Shown here in pieces: positions 7,429 to 16,453 of a stretch of 64,000 nucleotides of DNA. The DNA comes from Aurantibacter aestuarii (GTDB taxonomy: Bacteria > Bacteroidota > Bacteroidia > Flavobacteriales > Flavobacteriaceae). The DNA lies in contig NZ_PXOQ01000015.1 in NCBI RefSeq assembly GCF_003008425.1, positions 62,001 to 126,000 on the forward strand, given 5' to 3'. The stretch's first letter is position 1. The number at the start of each line of letters is the position of its first letter. The position numbers and the translations under genes were made by a program. The notes beneath the pieces are model-generated. The model saw only the letters and a program-made list of their open reading frames with translations, made no database searches and was not told where the DNA came from.

Positions 7429-9183
7429 CTAAGAATCTTTTTCGCTAAGTTGCTTCTCGTATAACTTATGGTAATAACCGCCTGCTTTTGTAAGCTCTTT
7501 ATGAGTTCCTTTTTCGGCAATACGACCATGATCTAATACAATAATTTGATCGGCATTTTTAGCTGAAGAGATTCTATGTGTTACAATAATGGTGGTTGTT
7601 GCCGTGGTTAGTTCTTTAAGATTGTTTAAGATTTTTTCTTCGGTTTCCGTATCTACAGCCGACAAACAATCGTCAAACAACAACAGTTTAGGAGATTTAA
7701 TTATAGCTCTGGCAATAGAGATGCGTTGTTTTTGTCCACCAGAAAGGGTAATTCCTCGTTCTCCTAAAATAGTATCATAACCATCCTTAAAATTGATGAT
7801 GTTTTTATGCACATAAGCGTTTTTAGCCGCTTCAACAACTTCGGCTTCTGTAGCGTTTTCTTTACCAAATTTAACATTGTTATTTATAGTATCGCTAAAC
7901 AAGAAGGCGTCTTGTGGGACGTAGCCTATATGCTCTCTAAGGTCATAAAGGTTTAAATCTGCTATATTTTTAGAGTCTATTAAGACTTCCCCTTGGTTAG
8001 TATCATACAATCTACTTACCAAATCTAATATGGTAGATTTTCCAGAACCTGTTTTGCCAATAATAGCAAGTGTTTCACCTTTTTTTAAATCGAAACTAAT
8101 ATCTTTTAAAGCAGTAATATTAGTGTCGTCATATGTAAAGGTTACATTTTTAAAAGAGATATCACCGTCAATTGGAGTGGATAATTTTGTGGTGTTTTTA
8201 ATTTCAGGTTCCACCTGTAAAAATTCATTAATTCGTTTTTGAGAGGCTTCCGCTTGTTGTATAATAGAAGTTACCCAACCAACCGTAGCAACTGGCCAGG
8301 TTAGTAAATTTACATAGATAATAAACTCTGTAATAGTACCGAGAGAAATTTCATTATTCATGTACTGTTTTCCACCTATATAAATAACGATAATATTACT
8401 TATTCCAATTAATAACATCATTAAAGGAAAAAAGAACGCTTGTATTTGTACTAAACTTATTTGTTTCTCTTTACTTTCTTTTGAAAGTTCTGTAAAGTCC
8501 GTTAAAGTGTGGTTTTCGATATGGTAAGCTTTAATAACAGAAATCCCACTAAAGGTTTCTTGGCTAAATGTGGAAAGCTTCGAAAGGTATTGCTGTACTA
8601 TTGTACTTCGTTTATGAATCTCTTTACTAATTTTATAGATTAAAAGAGATAGAATGGGTAAAGGTATTATGGTATATAATGTAAGAGTAGGTGCTGCTTT
8701 AAACATAAAGATTAATGCTACTAAAAATAGGGTGATTGTATTAATACTATACATAATTGCTGGACCAGTATACATCCTTACTTGGCTAACATCTTCACTA
8801 ATCCGGTTCATTAAATCTCCGGTTCTATTTTTCTTATAAAAATTTAATGACAGTTTCTGGTATTGCTTATAAATTTCATTTTTTAAATCAAACTCAATAT
8901 AGCGGGACATATTAATAATGTATTGTCTCATATAAAATGTCATAATTCCTGTAATAATGGCTGTTCCAATAATTAAAAGAATATTTTGTAAAAGTTCTGC
9001 TTTAAATATGGCAATGTCTTTTACATCGGACTTCAAATAGCGGTCTATAACATCTACAGTGCTACCAATTAATTTAGGTACAAAAACGGTGAATAATTTA
9101 GAAATAGCAGTAATTAAGATTCCAAGAATTAACTGCTTTTTGTAGGTTTTAAAAAATTTATTGAGGTATTGTAACTCTTTCAT
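7429..9183 (-). CDS. ABC exporter half-transporter with non-catalytic-type Walker B
   Basis: A 584-residue type IV ABC exporter half: six membrane segments (about residues 15-310) followed by the ATPase domain. Walker A is GKTGSGKST, the signature is LSGGQKQR, and the H-loop is VTHRISS. Walker B reads LLLFDDCLSAVD, with Asp where the catalytic Glu normally sits. This matches LmrC/YheI-type subunits of heterodimeric exporters, which need a partner bearing the working Walker B. No partner is adjacent. The exporter half at 55261-57036 has the complementary pattern and is the best candidate. Substrate unknown (multidrug or lipid is typical of the family). Confidence 0.9.
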   Translation of the reverse strand: MKELQYLNKFFKTYKKQLILGILITAISKLFTVFVPKLIGSTVDVIDRYLKSDVKDIAIFKAELLQNILLIIGTAIITGIMTFYMRQYIINMSRYIEFDLKNEIYKQYQKLSLNFYKKNRTGDLMNRISEDVSQVRMYTGPAIMYSINTITLFLVALIFMFKAAPTLTLYTIIPLPILSLLIYKISKEIHKRSTIVQQYLSKLSTFSQETFSGISVIKAYHIENHTLTDFTELSKESKEKQISLVQIQAFFFPLMMLLIGISNIIVIYIGGKQYMNNEISLGTITEFIIYVNLLTWPVATVGWVTSIIQQAEASQKRINEFLQVEPEIKNTTKLSTPIDGDISFKNVTFTYDDTNITALKDISFDLKKGETLAIIGKTGSGKSTILDLVSRLYDTNQGEVLIDSKNIADLNLYDLREHIGYVPQDAFLFSDTINNNVKFGKENATEAEVVEAAKNAYVHKNIINFKDGYDTILGERGITLSGGQKQRISIARAIIKSPKLLLFDDCLSAVDTETEEKILNNLKELTTATTTIIVTHRISSAKNADQIIVLDHGRIAEKGTHKELTKAGGYYHKLYEKQLSEKDS

Positions 9184-9226
9184 TAAAAAATTATATTAAC
9201 AATATCTTATTTTAAGATGCATTTTT

Positions 9227-9257
9227 TTGTGTAAAAAGTAATATTACTTTAATTTTG
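9227..9257 (+). promoter_or_regulatory. Bacteroidota-type promoter for leucine dehydrogenase
   Basis: TTG (9227-9229), a 20-base spacer and TAATTTTG (9250-9257) fit the flavobacterial TTG-N17..23-TAnnTTTG promoter. Transcription would start near 9264, leaving a leader of about 54 bases before the ATG at 9318. Confidence 0.7.
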
Positions 9258-9317
9258 CGTACATTTTTTTCAAATAATGTAAGTTTATAAATAATTTAAC
9301 TTTAATATGCACTAAGT

Positions 9318-10418
9318 ATGAGTTTAGAGGTTTTAACTCCAAATGAATTAACAAATATGGATCCTGTTTTTGGACAACTGTCTTTTGATGACCATGAACA
9401 AATTGTTTTTTGTAATGACAAAGATACAGGTTTAAAAGCAATTATAGGTATTCATAATACGGTTCTTGGACCAGCTTTAGGAGGCACCAGAATGTGGCAG
9501 TATAGCAATGAATATGAAGCTTTAAATGATGTGCTTCGACTATCTCGAGGTATGACTTATAAGTCTGCTATTACAGGTTTAAATCTTGGAGGAGGAAAAG
9601 CCGTAATTATTGGAGATGCCAAAACTCAAAAAACACCAGAATTAATGCGTCGCTTTGGTGAATTTGTTCACTCTTTAAGTGGTAAGTACATTACAGCTGA
9701 AGATGTAGGTATGGAAACTAGCGATATGGATACTGTAAGAGAAGTTACACCATACGTTACTGGAATATCAGAATCTAAAGGAGGCGCAGGAAATCCATCA
9801 CCAATTACCGCTTATGGCGTTTTTATGGGAATGAAAGCTGCTGCAAAATTTAAATTTGGTTCAGACGATTTAGAAAATAAATCGGTGATTGTTCAAGGTA
9901 TCGGACACGTTGGAGAAAGTCTTGTCGAGCACCTAACCAACGATGGAGCTAAAGTAATTATTTCTGATATTAATGAGGAGCGTTTAGAAGCTGTAAAAGC
10001 TAAGTATGGTGCAGAAATCTATACTGGAAATAATATTTATACAGAACCTGTAGATATTTATGCACCATGTGCATTAGGAGCAACTATAAATGATTTAACA
10101 GTAAATAAAATTCAAGCAAAAATTATTGCAGGTGCTGCAAATAACCAGTTGGCAAATGAATTATTTCACGGTAGAATTTTAAAAAATAGAGGTATAGTTT
10201 ATGCTCCAGATTTTTTAATTAATGCTGGTGGAATTATAAATGTGTACGCAGAATTAGAAAACTACGGTAAAGCTGAAATTATGCGTAAAACTGAAAATAT
10301 TTATAATACAACTTTGGAAATCTTAAATTCTGCAGAGGCAGATAAAGTAACTACTTTAGAAGCTGCTTTAAGTATTGCAAAAAATAGAATTGAAGAAAGA
10401 AAAAAAGAAAACCGTTAG
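9318..10418 (+). CDS. ldh: Leucine dehydrogenase (Glu/Leu/Phe/Val dehydrogenase family)
   Basis: A 366-residue NAD-dependent amino-acid dehydrogenase that deaminates branched-chain amino acids to their keto acids. The N-terminal domain carries GPALGGTRMW, MTYKSAITGLNLGGGKAVI (the catalytic lysine lies in GGGKA) and ITAEDVG. The C-terminal Rossmann domain has IVQGIGHVGESL, CALGATIND and AAGAANNQLA. The length of about 366 and the GGTRMW pattern fit leucine dehydrogenase better than the ~420-residue glutamate enzymes. In flavobacteria it links leucine breakdown to branched-chain fatty-acid precursors. It is a single-gene unit with its own promoter and terminator. Confidence 0.92.
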   Translation: MSLEVLTPNELTNMDPVFGQLSFDDHEQIVFCNDKDTGLKAIIGIHNTVLGPALGGTRMWQYSNEYEALNDVLRLSRGMTYKSAITGLNLGGGKAVIIGDAKTQKTPELMRRFGEFVHSLSGKYITAEDVGMETSDMDTVREVTPYVTGISESKGGAGNPSPITAYGVFMGMKAAAKFKFGSDDLENKSVIVQGIGHVGESLVEHLTNDGAKVIISDINEERLEAVKAKYGAEIYTGNNIYTEPVDIYAPCALGATINDLTVNKIQAKIIAGAANNQLANELFHGRILKNRGIVYAPDFLINAGGIINVYAELENYGKAEIMRKTENIYNTTLEILNSAEADKVTTLEAALSIAKNRIEERKKENR

Positions 10419-10446
10419 TAAACACTAATTAAAGTATTATTTTTGC

Positions 10447-10477
10447 AAAGCGATAGTGATTTACTATCGCTTTTTTT
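10447..10477 (+). terminator. Rho-independent terminator after leucine dehydrogenase
   Basis: An 11-bp stem AAAGCGATAGT / ACTATCGCTTT (10447-10457 with 10463-10473) with loop GATTT is followed by T7. A TATTTTTG box (10438-10445) abuts its left arm; see the separate observation. Confidence 0.88.
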
Positions 10478-10500
10478 ACTAAAAAAAGATCTTTGAAAAG

Positions 10501-11445
10501 ATGTTAAATAGAAGACACATTAGAATTAAAGTTATGCAGGTTCTTTACGCTTTTAGTGGAAGCGAGAGTGATGATTTTACTAAAGACCAGAAATTTTTAA
10601 TGAATAGTATTGATAGTATGTATGAACTTTACGTATTGATGCTGTCGTTAATGGTTAAAGTTCAAGAAAAGGCAGCATTACAATTGGATAAAGATAAAGC
10701 CAAGCACTTTGCGTCTAATGAAGAGAAAAATCCAAATTTGAAATTTGTTTCCAATGAGGTTTTAACTGCGCTAAAAAACAATGTGGCTTTTAAATTGAAA
10801 CAAGAGAATTTAAAAGTAAACCATTGGGATTTAGACGGAGAATATGTTGATATAATATATAGCGCTTTAATAACTAGTGATGTCTACAAAGAATATATGA
10901 AAACCAAAACAAGTAGCTTTAAAGAAGATAAGCTTTTTGTTGTTGACTTCTTTAAAGAAATTGTAGCGCCAAATGATAAGTTATACGACTATTTAGAAGA
11001 TAAAAATTTAACATGGTTAGATGATTTGCCTATTGTTAACACAGCTATTGTAAAATTACTTAAAAAAGTAAAAGTAGACTCTCCAGATGTACACTTTACT
11101 CCAAGACTTTATAAGGATACTGAAGATAAAGAGTATGCTATAAACTTATTTAAACGCACATTATTAAATCAAAATGCTTTAAAAGTAGAGATTGGAGCTA
11201 AAACGAAAAACTGGGATGCCGATCGTATTGCAGCTATAGATAAAGTACTTATTAGTATGGCACTGTGCGAAATACAAAAATTCCCTTCTATACCAACAAA
11301 AGTAACTATAAATGAGTATTTAGAAATTGCAAAAGAATACTCTACACCAAAGAGTAGCATTTTTATAAATGGTATTTTAGATAAAATTGTTAAAGAATAT
11401 CAAGCCGAAGGAAAGCTAAATAAAATAGGAAGAGGCTTGATGTAA
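10501..11445 (+). CDS. nusB: Transcription antitermination protein NusB (long Bacteroidota form)
   Basis: NusB pairs with S10 (NusE) in antitermination of rRNA operons. The product is 314 residues, about twice the E. coli size. This is normal for Bacteroidota, where extra helices follow the opening MLNRRHIRIKVMQVLYAF. The canonical NusB fold is recognisable in the last third: AINLFKRTLLNQ, DRIAAIDKVLISMALCEI, TKVTINEYLEIAKEYSTPKSSIFINGILDKI. It starts the nusB, DUF1573 and yajC group, with a 49-base gap before the next gene. The start is fixed by the conserved NRRHIR motif. Confidence 0.93.
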   Translation: MLNRRHIRIKVMQVLYAFSGSESDDFTKDQKFLMNSIDSMYELYVLMLSLMVKVQEKAALQLDKDKAKHFASNEEKNPNLKFVSNEVLTALKNNVAFKLKQENLKVNHWDLDGEYVDIIYSALITSDVYKEYMKTKTSSFKEDKLFVVDFFKEIVAPNDKLYDYLEDKNLTWLDDLPIVNTAIVKLLKKVKVDSPDVHFTPRLYKDTEDKEYAINLFKRTLLNQNALKVEIGAKTKNWDADRIAAIDKVLISMALCEIQKFPSIPTKVTINEYLEIAKEYSTPKSSIFINGILDKIVKEYQAEGKLNKIGRGLM

Positions 11446-11494
11446 ACAAAAATATTATTATTTTTACAGTTCAATTAATTAAAAAATAAATAAA

Positions 11495-11995
11495 ATGAAA
11501 AAAGTATTTTTAGTGTTAAGCGCAGTTTGTTTAATGGCTTTTACGTCTTGTAAAGACGATGCAGCATCTAAAATTGATGATAATAATGTAGCTGAAGCTG
11601 CTGAAAGAGATGCTCAAGCTGGAGATTTTCCTGTAATTACCTTTGATAAAATGGAGCATGATTTTGGAGAAATAATGGACGGTACTCCAGTTGAAACTGT
11701 TTTTAGCTATACAAACACAGGTAAATCACCTTTAGTTGTAACAAACATCAAAAGTACATGTGGATGTACAGTACCTCAAGATTGGTCTAAAGAGCCTTTA
11801 GCTCCAGGTGAGTCTGATAAATTTACAGTTAAATTTAACGGTAAAGGAAATGGTAACACTATGAAAGCAATTACAGTTACAGCAAATACTGAAACAGGAA
11901 GCGAAGTAGTTAAGATAAAAGCTTTTGTTAAGCCAGATCCAAATGCACCACAAAAGGGAGCAGCTACACCAATGCAAATGCCAGTTTCTAAGTAA
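11495..11995 (+). CDS. DUF1573 lipoprotein
   Basis: A 166-residue secreted protein. The signal peptide ends in a lipobox-like FTSC (Cys at residue 19), followed by acidic KDDAAS, so it is probably lipid-anchored in the envelope. The mature region (about residues 48-145) is one DUF1573/ASPM-SPD-2-Hydin-like beta-sandwich: ITFDKMEHDFGEI, FSYTNTGKSPLVVTNI, STCGCTVPQDW, LAPGESDKFTVKFN. The conserved CGC motif is present. Function of the family is unknown. It overlaps yajC by one base (TAATG), so the two are translationally coupled. Confidence 0.88.
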   Translation: MKKVFLVLSAVCLMAFTSCKDDAASKIDDNNVAEAAERDAQAGDFPVITFDKMEHDFGEIMDGTPVETVFSYTNTGKSPLVVTNIKSTCGCTVPQDWSKEPLAPGESDKFTVKFNGKGNGNTMKAITVTANTETGSEVVKIKAFVKPDPNAPQKGAATPMQMPVSK

Positions 11996-12285
11996 TGGAC
12001 AGCATTCAACAGTTTTTACCAATTATAGCAATGTTTGCTGTGGTTTATCTTTTTATGATAGCACCGCAGATGAAGAAAGCTAAAAATGAAAAAAAGTTTG
12101 CTGCGGAATTAAAACGTGGCGATAAAGTGATATTAAAAAGTGGTTTACATGGAAAAGTAGCCGAGCTTTACGATAAGGACAACAGTTGTATTATTGAAAC
12201 AATGTCTGGAAAGTTAAAGTACGATCGTTCTGCCATTTCTATGGAATTGAGTAAATCGCTAAATAAACCAGAAGCTAAGTCTTAA
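11995..12285 (+). CDS. yajC: Preprotein translocase subunit YajC
   Basis: A 96-residue inner-membrane protein with a single N-terminal membrane segment (about residues 7-23, LPIIAMFAVVYLFMIAP), then QMKKAKNEKKF and a small cytoplasmic beta domain with ELKRGDKVILKSGLHGKVAEL. This is standard YajC, an accessory of the SecDF complex and of AcrB-type pumps. Its ATG shares an A with the stop codon of the DUF1573 gene. A strong hairpin follows the gene. Confidence 0.95.
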   Translation: MDSIQQFLPIIAMFAVVYLFMIAPQMKKAKNEKKFAAELKRGDKVILKSGLHGKVAELYDKDNSCIIETMSGKLKYDRSAISMELSKSLNKPEAKS

Positions 12286-12309
12286 TTACTACTTGTTTAA
12301 AAATTATAG

Positions 12310-12345
12310 AAAACGCTTTAAAATTAAATTTTAAAGCGTTTTTTG
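12310..12345. terminator. Terminator after yajC
   Basis: A 14-bp stem AAAACGCTTTAAAA / TTTTAAAGCGTTTT (12310-12323 with 12329-12342) with loop TTAAA and a T-run. It is symmetric enough to serve the convergent YdeI-like gene at 12349 as well. Confidence 0.85.
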
Positions 12346-12348
12346 TAT

Positions 12349-12948
12349 TTAACAGTTTTTGTATTTATCATGTAAACCTTCTCCATTAAGAATTTGCGGT
12401 ATAATTTTTTCTAACCGGCTTTGTTTTGTGGCTTCTCGTTTGGCAGAAACTATATGGTCACAATATTCATTTTGTTTGCTTTGAGATAATTTTTCAAAAG
12501 CTTTTTGCAGCTCTTCATTATTGCTTAAAGCGTCCTTTAACTCTTTTGGTTGCGCTTTTTTAGTAGTGGTTCTTTTAGGCTTTAGTTCTTTACCTAATTC
12601 CTGATTTTTTATGGCTTCATCAATATAACTTTTAATAAGTGCTAAGTTAACGTCATCAGCACTATTAAAACGAACTTGTCGTAATGCTTTCGTTTTCTCT
12701 TCTTGTGCGTTGTATAATATATTGGCTTTATCTTTTAAGAAAACACCATTAAAAAACCATAAACAAAAGTGATTTTTAAAGGCGCCTAGACCAACTACAT
12801 TTTTATTGTTTAAGCTGTAAACCGGAGCGTTCCACTTTATATGTTCCATTAATTGAGTGGACAGCAAAAGGGCTCTTAAAGTTTCTAATTCTGTTTTATA
12901 ATGTGAATTGTTTTCGATATACTCTTCTACAGAAGTTACTTTTTTCAT
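12349..12948 (-). CDS. YdeI/OmdA-type protein with N-terminal DUF1801 domain
   Basis: A 199-residue cytoplasmic protein of two modules. Residues 1-115 fit DUF1801 (YENNSHYK-like start, EHIKWNAPVYSLNNKNVVGLGAFKNHFCLWFFNG). Residues 130-195 fit the OmdA/YdeI bacteriocin-resistance domain: LKDALSNNEELQKAFEKLS, then CDHIVSAKREATKQSRLEKII. YdeI-family proteins were linked to antimicrobial-peptide resistance in enterobacteria, but the biochemical role is unclear. The gene stands alone between two terminators. Confidence 0.82.
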   Translation of the reverse strand: MKKVTSVEEYIENNSHYKTELETLRALLLSTQLMEHIKWNAPVYSLNNKNVVGLGAFKNHFCLWFFNGVFLKDKANILYNAQEEKTKALRQVRFNSADDVNLALIKSYIDEAIKNQELGKELKPKRTTTKKAQPKELKDALSNNEELQKAFEKLSQSKQNEYCDHIVSAKREATKQSRLEKIIPQILNGEGLHDKYKNC

Positions 12949-12968
12949 GAGTTTAGTTTTTATAAATA

Positions 12969-13010
12969 TAAAAAAACCTCAAATTCTTTATATTGAATTT
13001 GAGGTTTTCT
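12969..13010 (-). terminator. Terminator after the M28 peptidase operon
   Basis: A 14-bp stem AAAACCTCAAATTC / GAATTTGAGGTTTT (12973-12986 with 12995-13008). Read on the minus strand it ends in a T-run, so it closes the group that ends with the M28 peptidase gene at 13080. Confidence 0.8.
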
Positions 13011-13079
13011 TTGTCCGATTGTGTTTCAAACAAATTTTTATTTACATCTATACAAAATAAATGTTCTAATAAAGAATTA

Positions 13080-14651
13080 TTAATTTGCTTTATCTACAAC
13101 TAAACGGTCTTCACGATTAGCAATTTCCCATGCGGTATAAAAAATTAAACGCGTACGGTTTTCTAATAAATCATATTGAATTTTATCTGGCGTATCACTT
13201 GGTTGGTGATAGTCATCATGTGTTCCATTAAAATAAAATATAACAGGAATGTTGTTTTTTGCAAAGTTGTAGTGGTCACTTCTGTAGTAAAAACGATTAG
13301 GATCATTCTCATCGTTAAAGGTGTAGTCTAACTCGATATTCATGTATTTTTTGTTAGCTTCTTCAGAAATGTTATGCAAGTCTGTACTTAATTTATCGCT
13401 ACCAATTAAATATAGGTAGTTACGATTAGTGCTTTCTCTTTTTGGGTCTGTACGACCAATCATATCGATATTTAAATCGGCTACAGTATTTGCTAATGGG
13501 AAAATTGGATCAATATCGGTATAGTATTGTGAACCTAATAAACCTTTTTCTTCACCTGTTACGTTTAAGAACAGGATAGAGCGTTTTGGTCCTTTTCCGT
13601 CTGCTTTAGCCTTAGCAAATGCTTCTGCAATCTCAAGAACAGCTACAGTACCAGAACCATCGTCGTCTGCTCCGTTATAAACTTTTCCGTCTTTTATACC
13701 TTCATGATCTAAGTGTGCAGAAATAACAATAACTTCGTCTGGTTTTTCGCTTCCTTTAATATAGGCCGCTACATTTTCAGATTGTATTGGCTTAGCATTG
13801 CTTTTGAAATCTAGATTGATAGTTGCTGGAACTGTTTTAGATGTATTATTTGTAGTAATATCTTTTACTAAAGCTTCTGCCAGTTTAGTGTTAATTAGAA
13901 AGTAGTATGTGCTTTCACCTTCTTCAACAAGAGACATTCTTCCGCTAGTTGTTCCAAATCTGTTAGCTGCCATAGCATATACTTGTGGATAATAAAATAA
14001 AACTGCTTTTGCTCCATTCTCTAAAGCTGCATCTCTTTTATTTGCAAATTCTTGTCTAAAATTTGACCATTTAGAAGCTTCTGTGGTTCCTGTTATAGTA
14101 TATATACCTGATTCATTTTTAGGCTCTCCAGATTTAATTAAAACTACTTTATCTTTAACATCTAAATTTTTATAACTATCATAAGCCTCGTCACTAATAC
14201 CGAATCCTGCATAAACAAATTCATTAGCGTTTAAAACACCAGTTTTAGAATTTGAAACCGATACATAATCATCTATATTTTTAAAAGTTTCTCCATTAAC
14301 TGACATAGTGATTGTTGGTACGTCCATTACCTGCAACTCTACAGTTTGGAAATAATTTCCATCTGCTTTGGCAGCAGGTACTCCAAAACTTTCGTAATAT
14401 TCTTTTAAAAAATTTACAGCTTTCTTTTGTCCTGGTTCACCAGTTTCTCTTCCTTCAAATTCATCGGAAGCATAAGTGTAAAGTGAGGCTTTTAATTCTT
14501 CTTTGGTAATGGTGTTTGCATAAGTTACAACATCATTATCATTCATGTTTGTTTCGGAACTCTCTTTGCTAGTTGTGTCTGCACCATTTTGAGTGCTTCC
14601 ACAGGCATAAAGTAATCCTGAAGTCAATACTACTGCGATTAGTTTTTTCAT
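13080..14651 (-). CDS. M28 family zinc aminopeptidase (lipoprotein)
   Basis: A 523-residue exported metallopeptidase. I start it at the ATG whose complement is 14649-14651, since this yields a compact lipoprotein signal (MKKLIAVVLTSGLLYACG). A start five codons earlier is possible. Residues about 130-270 form a PA-type insert. The M28 catalytic domain follows with the expected zinc ligands and acid: SAHLDHEG (His), YNGADDDGSG (bridging Asp), NVTGEEKGLLGS (catalytic Glu), LNIDMIGR and a final THDDYHQPSDT (His). It probably hydrolyses peptides at the cell surface or in the periplasm; exact specificity is not readable. It lies last in the minus-strand group after a small membrane protein and DUF3108. 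Confidence 0.92.
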   Translation of the reverse strand: MKKLIAVVLTSGLLYACGSTQNGADTTSKESSETNMNDNDVVTYANTITKEELKASLYTYASDEFEGRETGEPGQKKAVNFLKEYYESFGVPAAKADGNYFQTVELQVMDVPTITMSVNGETFKNIDDYVSVSNSKTGVLNANEFVYAGFGISDEAYDSYKNLDVKDKVVLIKSGEPKNESGIYTITGTTEASKWSNFRQEFANKRDAALENGAKAVLFYYPQVYAMAANRFGTTSGRMSLVEEGESTYYFLINTKLAEALVKDITTNNTSKTVPATINLDFKSNAKPIQSENVAAYIKGSEKPDEVIVISAHLDHEGIKDGKVYNGADDDGSGTVAVLEIAEAFAKAKADGKGPKRSILFLNVTGEEKGLLGSQYYTDIDPIFPLANTVADLNIDMIGRTDPKRESTNRNYLYLIGSDKLSTDLHNISEEANKKYMNIELDYTFNDENDPNRFYYRSDHYNFAKNNIPVIFYFNGTHDDYHQPSDTPDKIQYDLLENRTRLIFYTAWEIANREDRLVVDKAN

Positions 14652-14737
14652 ATAAATTGGAATCATTGATTTTATGCTATAAAATTAAGTTTTATTTAAG
14701 GTTTTAGCATTTGGTTTAGGTTTGTTTTAACAAATAT

Positions 14738-15067
14738 TTACTCTGTTATTTCAATATTTAAAAGCTCTTCTTTAGCTTCTTCAACTTTTTCAACTTCACG
14801 TTGTTCTAAATCTTCTGTATTTCCTACTTCAACTTTAGTAAAAATAGTTTTATATAAACTTAGAGAAAATGAAAGTATTACAATTAAGAAAATAAGTTGT
14901 ATAGTTTGAGTAGACGATACTTGTTTTTTTGCAAGAATTAAAGCGCCAATACCACATAAAAGTGCTAGAATACCTGGAAATATAGCAAGTTTGAAAACTG
15001 GAAGTACAGACAACACAGCACTTAAAATTGCAGAAATTAAGCCTAAGATTATAAGTGTTTTTTTCAT
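14738..15067 (-). CDS. Small membrane protein, function unknown
   Basis: A 109-residue protein with three hydrophobic segments: residues 3-20, 28-45 (LAIFPGILALLCGIGALILA) and about 57-73 (IQLIFLIVILSFSLSLY). These are followed by a soluble, strongly acidic C-terminal helix (EDLEQREVEKVEEAKEELLN). I do not recognise a named family with certainty. It lies 7 bases after the DUF3108 gene on the same strand and is probably co-transcribed with it. Confidence 0.6.
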   Translation of the reverse strand: MKKTLIILGLISAILSAVLSVLPVFKLAIFPGILALLCGIGALILAKKQVSSTQTIQLIFLIVILSFSLSLYKTIFTKVEVGNTEDLEQREVEKVEEAKEELLNIEITE

Positions 15068-15074
15068 AAATAGT

Positions 15075-15860
15075 TTAGTTTTTTAAACCGTTTGCGGATT
15101 TTATTTTTAATTCTCCGTTTCCTACAGCAATTTTAAACTTAGCATAAACAGGTATTTTATTTTCATCTGCAGTTAACCAAATTAAATTATCGTTGTTTCC
15201 TTTAAAAATACTTGTACCAGAAACATTTATAGCTAATTTATAACACAATTTACTTCCTAATGCTGTATTAATAGTTTCTTTTGCTAATAACTTAAAACTG
15301 CATTTAACCTCTTTATTATCAAATAACACGATAAAAGTGTCACTTGCACCAATGGGTGCTTTCTTAATATCTAATGTTCTTAGGTAATAAAGAGTAGAGA
15401 TAATGTCTCTGGTATTATTACTAAAGCTATTATTAAAGTTTTGATCCCAAAAACCACTTTCAAAATTTTTAGATTTTTTTCTTAGTAGCGCTTTGACAGT
15501 TCGAGAACTGTAATCAAAATTATATTTTACAAATTTGTAATGTCCGCCTTCATCAATTTCTCTGTTATATAAGTAAGGTTTTATAGTTTTAGGATTCACA
15601 TAACTTTCATACAAATCTCTTATTTTAAAATAACTGTCAAAACTGCTGTATGTAGTTGCTGTAACTTTTAAACGCATTAACTCACCAGAATTTGTGTTTA
15701 ATTTACTGGTTTCCATTTTTACTTGTGCAACCTCAGTAAGTACTCCAGACATATTATAGGATGCTGAAAAGGTTAAATCTTCTCCAAAAGTAAGAGCATT
15801 ATTTTGAGAAAATGCTTGAGTAGATAAAATTAAAGTGAAAAGAAATAATAAGTGTTTCAT
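15075..15860 (-). CDS. DUF3108 domain protein, exported
   Basis: A 261-residue protein with a signal peptide (MKHLLFLFTLILSTQAFSQ) and a mature beta-rich domain spanning most of the chain. LTFSASYNMSGVLTEVAQVKM, FKIRDLYESYVNPKTIKPY, GHYKFVKYNFDY and DFxxNFNNSF-type segments and the closing LIWLTADENKIPVYAKFKIAVGNGELKI are typical of DUF3108. The fold is probably an open beta-barrel of the LolA-like kind in the periplasm. Function is unknown. It begins the small group with the membrane protein and perhaps the M28 peptidase. Confidence 0.85.
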   Translation of the reverse strand: MKHLLFLFTLILSTQAFSQNNALTFGEDLTFSASYNMSGVLTEVAQVKMETSKLNTNSGELMRLKVTATTYSSFDSYFKIRDLYESYVNPKTIKPYLYNREIDEGGHYKFVKYNFDYSSRTVKALLRKKSKNFESGFWDQNFNNSFSNNTRDIISTLYYLRTLDIKKAPIGASDTFIVLFDNKEVKCSFKLLAKETINTALGSKLCYKLAINVSGTSIFKGNNDNLIWLTADENKIPVYAKFKIAVGNGELKIKSANGLKN

Positions 15861-15904
15861 ATAAAGGTTGTTTTAGCAACTAATGCATTTTTTGTGCCGA
15901 AAAA

Positions 15905-16453
15905 TTATGCGTCATCTTTTTTGGAAAAAAAACTGAAGCAATTTCCACCATAAATTTTACTGTAATTAAAATACTCTAAAGTGTCTAATTTAGTGTATTT
16001 GCTATGTTCAACAATTAAAACACCATTTTCTGCAAGTAAATTTTGGTTAAAAACCAGTTCTGGTATTTTAGAAAATTGTTCTAAAGTAAAATCATAAGGT
16101 GGATCGGCAAAGATAACATCATACGTTTTGTTGTTTTGTTCTAAAAATTTATAAACATCACTTTTAACTGTATTAATAGACATTTCAAAAACATCGGATG
16201 TTTCATTAATAAATTTGATGCATCCAAAGTTTTCATCTACAGCGGTAATATCTTGTGTGCCTCTTGATGCAAACTCATAGCTAATATTTCCAGTGCCAGA
16301 AAATAAATCTAACACACTAATATCATCAAAATAATACGTGTTGTTTATAATGTTAAACAAGGCTTCTTTTGCCATGTCTGTAGTTGGTCTAACAGGAAGC
16401 TTTTTTGGAGCTGTTAAACGTCTTCCTTTGAATTCGCCCGATATTATTCTCAT
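15905..16453 (-). CDS. rsmD: 16S rRNA (guanine966-N2)-methyltransferase RsmD
   Basis: A 182-residue SAM-dependent methyltransferase that modifies G966 of 16S rRNA. It opens with MRIISGEFKGRRL, followed by VRPTTDMAKEALFNII, the SAM-binding DLFSGTGNISYEF (about residues 48-60) and the catalytic ADPPYDF (about 115-121), all canonical for RsmD. Its start overlaps the stop of the DUF3822 gene by four bases (ATGA), implying translational coupling in a three-gene operon. Confidence 0.95.
   Translation of the reverse strand: MRIISGEFKGRRLTAPKKLPVRPTTDMAKEALFNIINNTYYFDDISVLDLFSGTGNISYEFASRGTQDITAVDENFGCIKFINETSDVFEMSINTVKSDVYKFLEQNNKTYDVIFADPPYDFTLEQFSKIPELVFNQNLLAENGVLIVEHSKYTKLDTLEYFNYSKIYGGNCFSFFSKKDDA

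Noticed and set aside
15491-15512. CAGTTCGAGAACTG palindrome, possible operator
   Set aside because: It lies inside the DUF3108 coding frame with no partner site. A chance palindrome is more likely than a regulator site.
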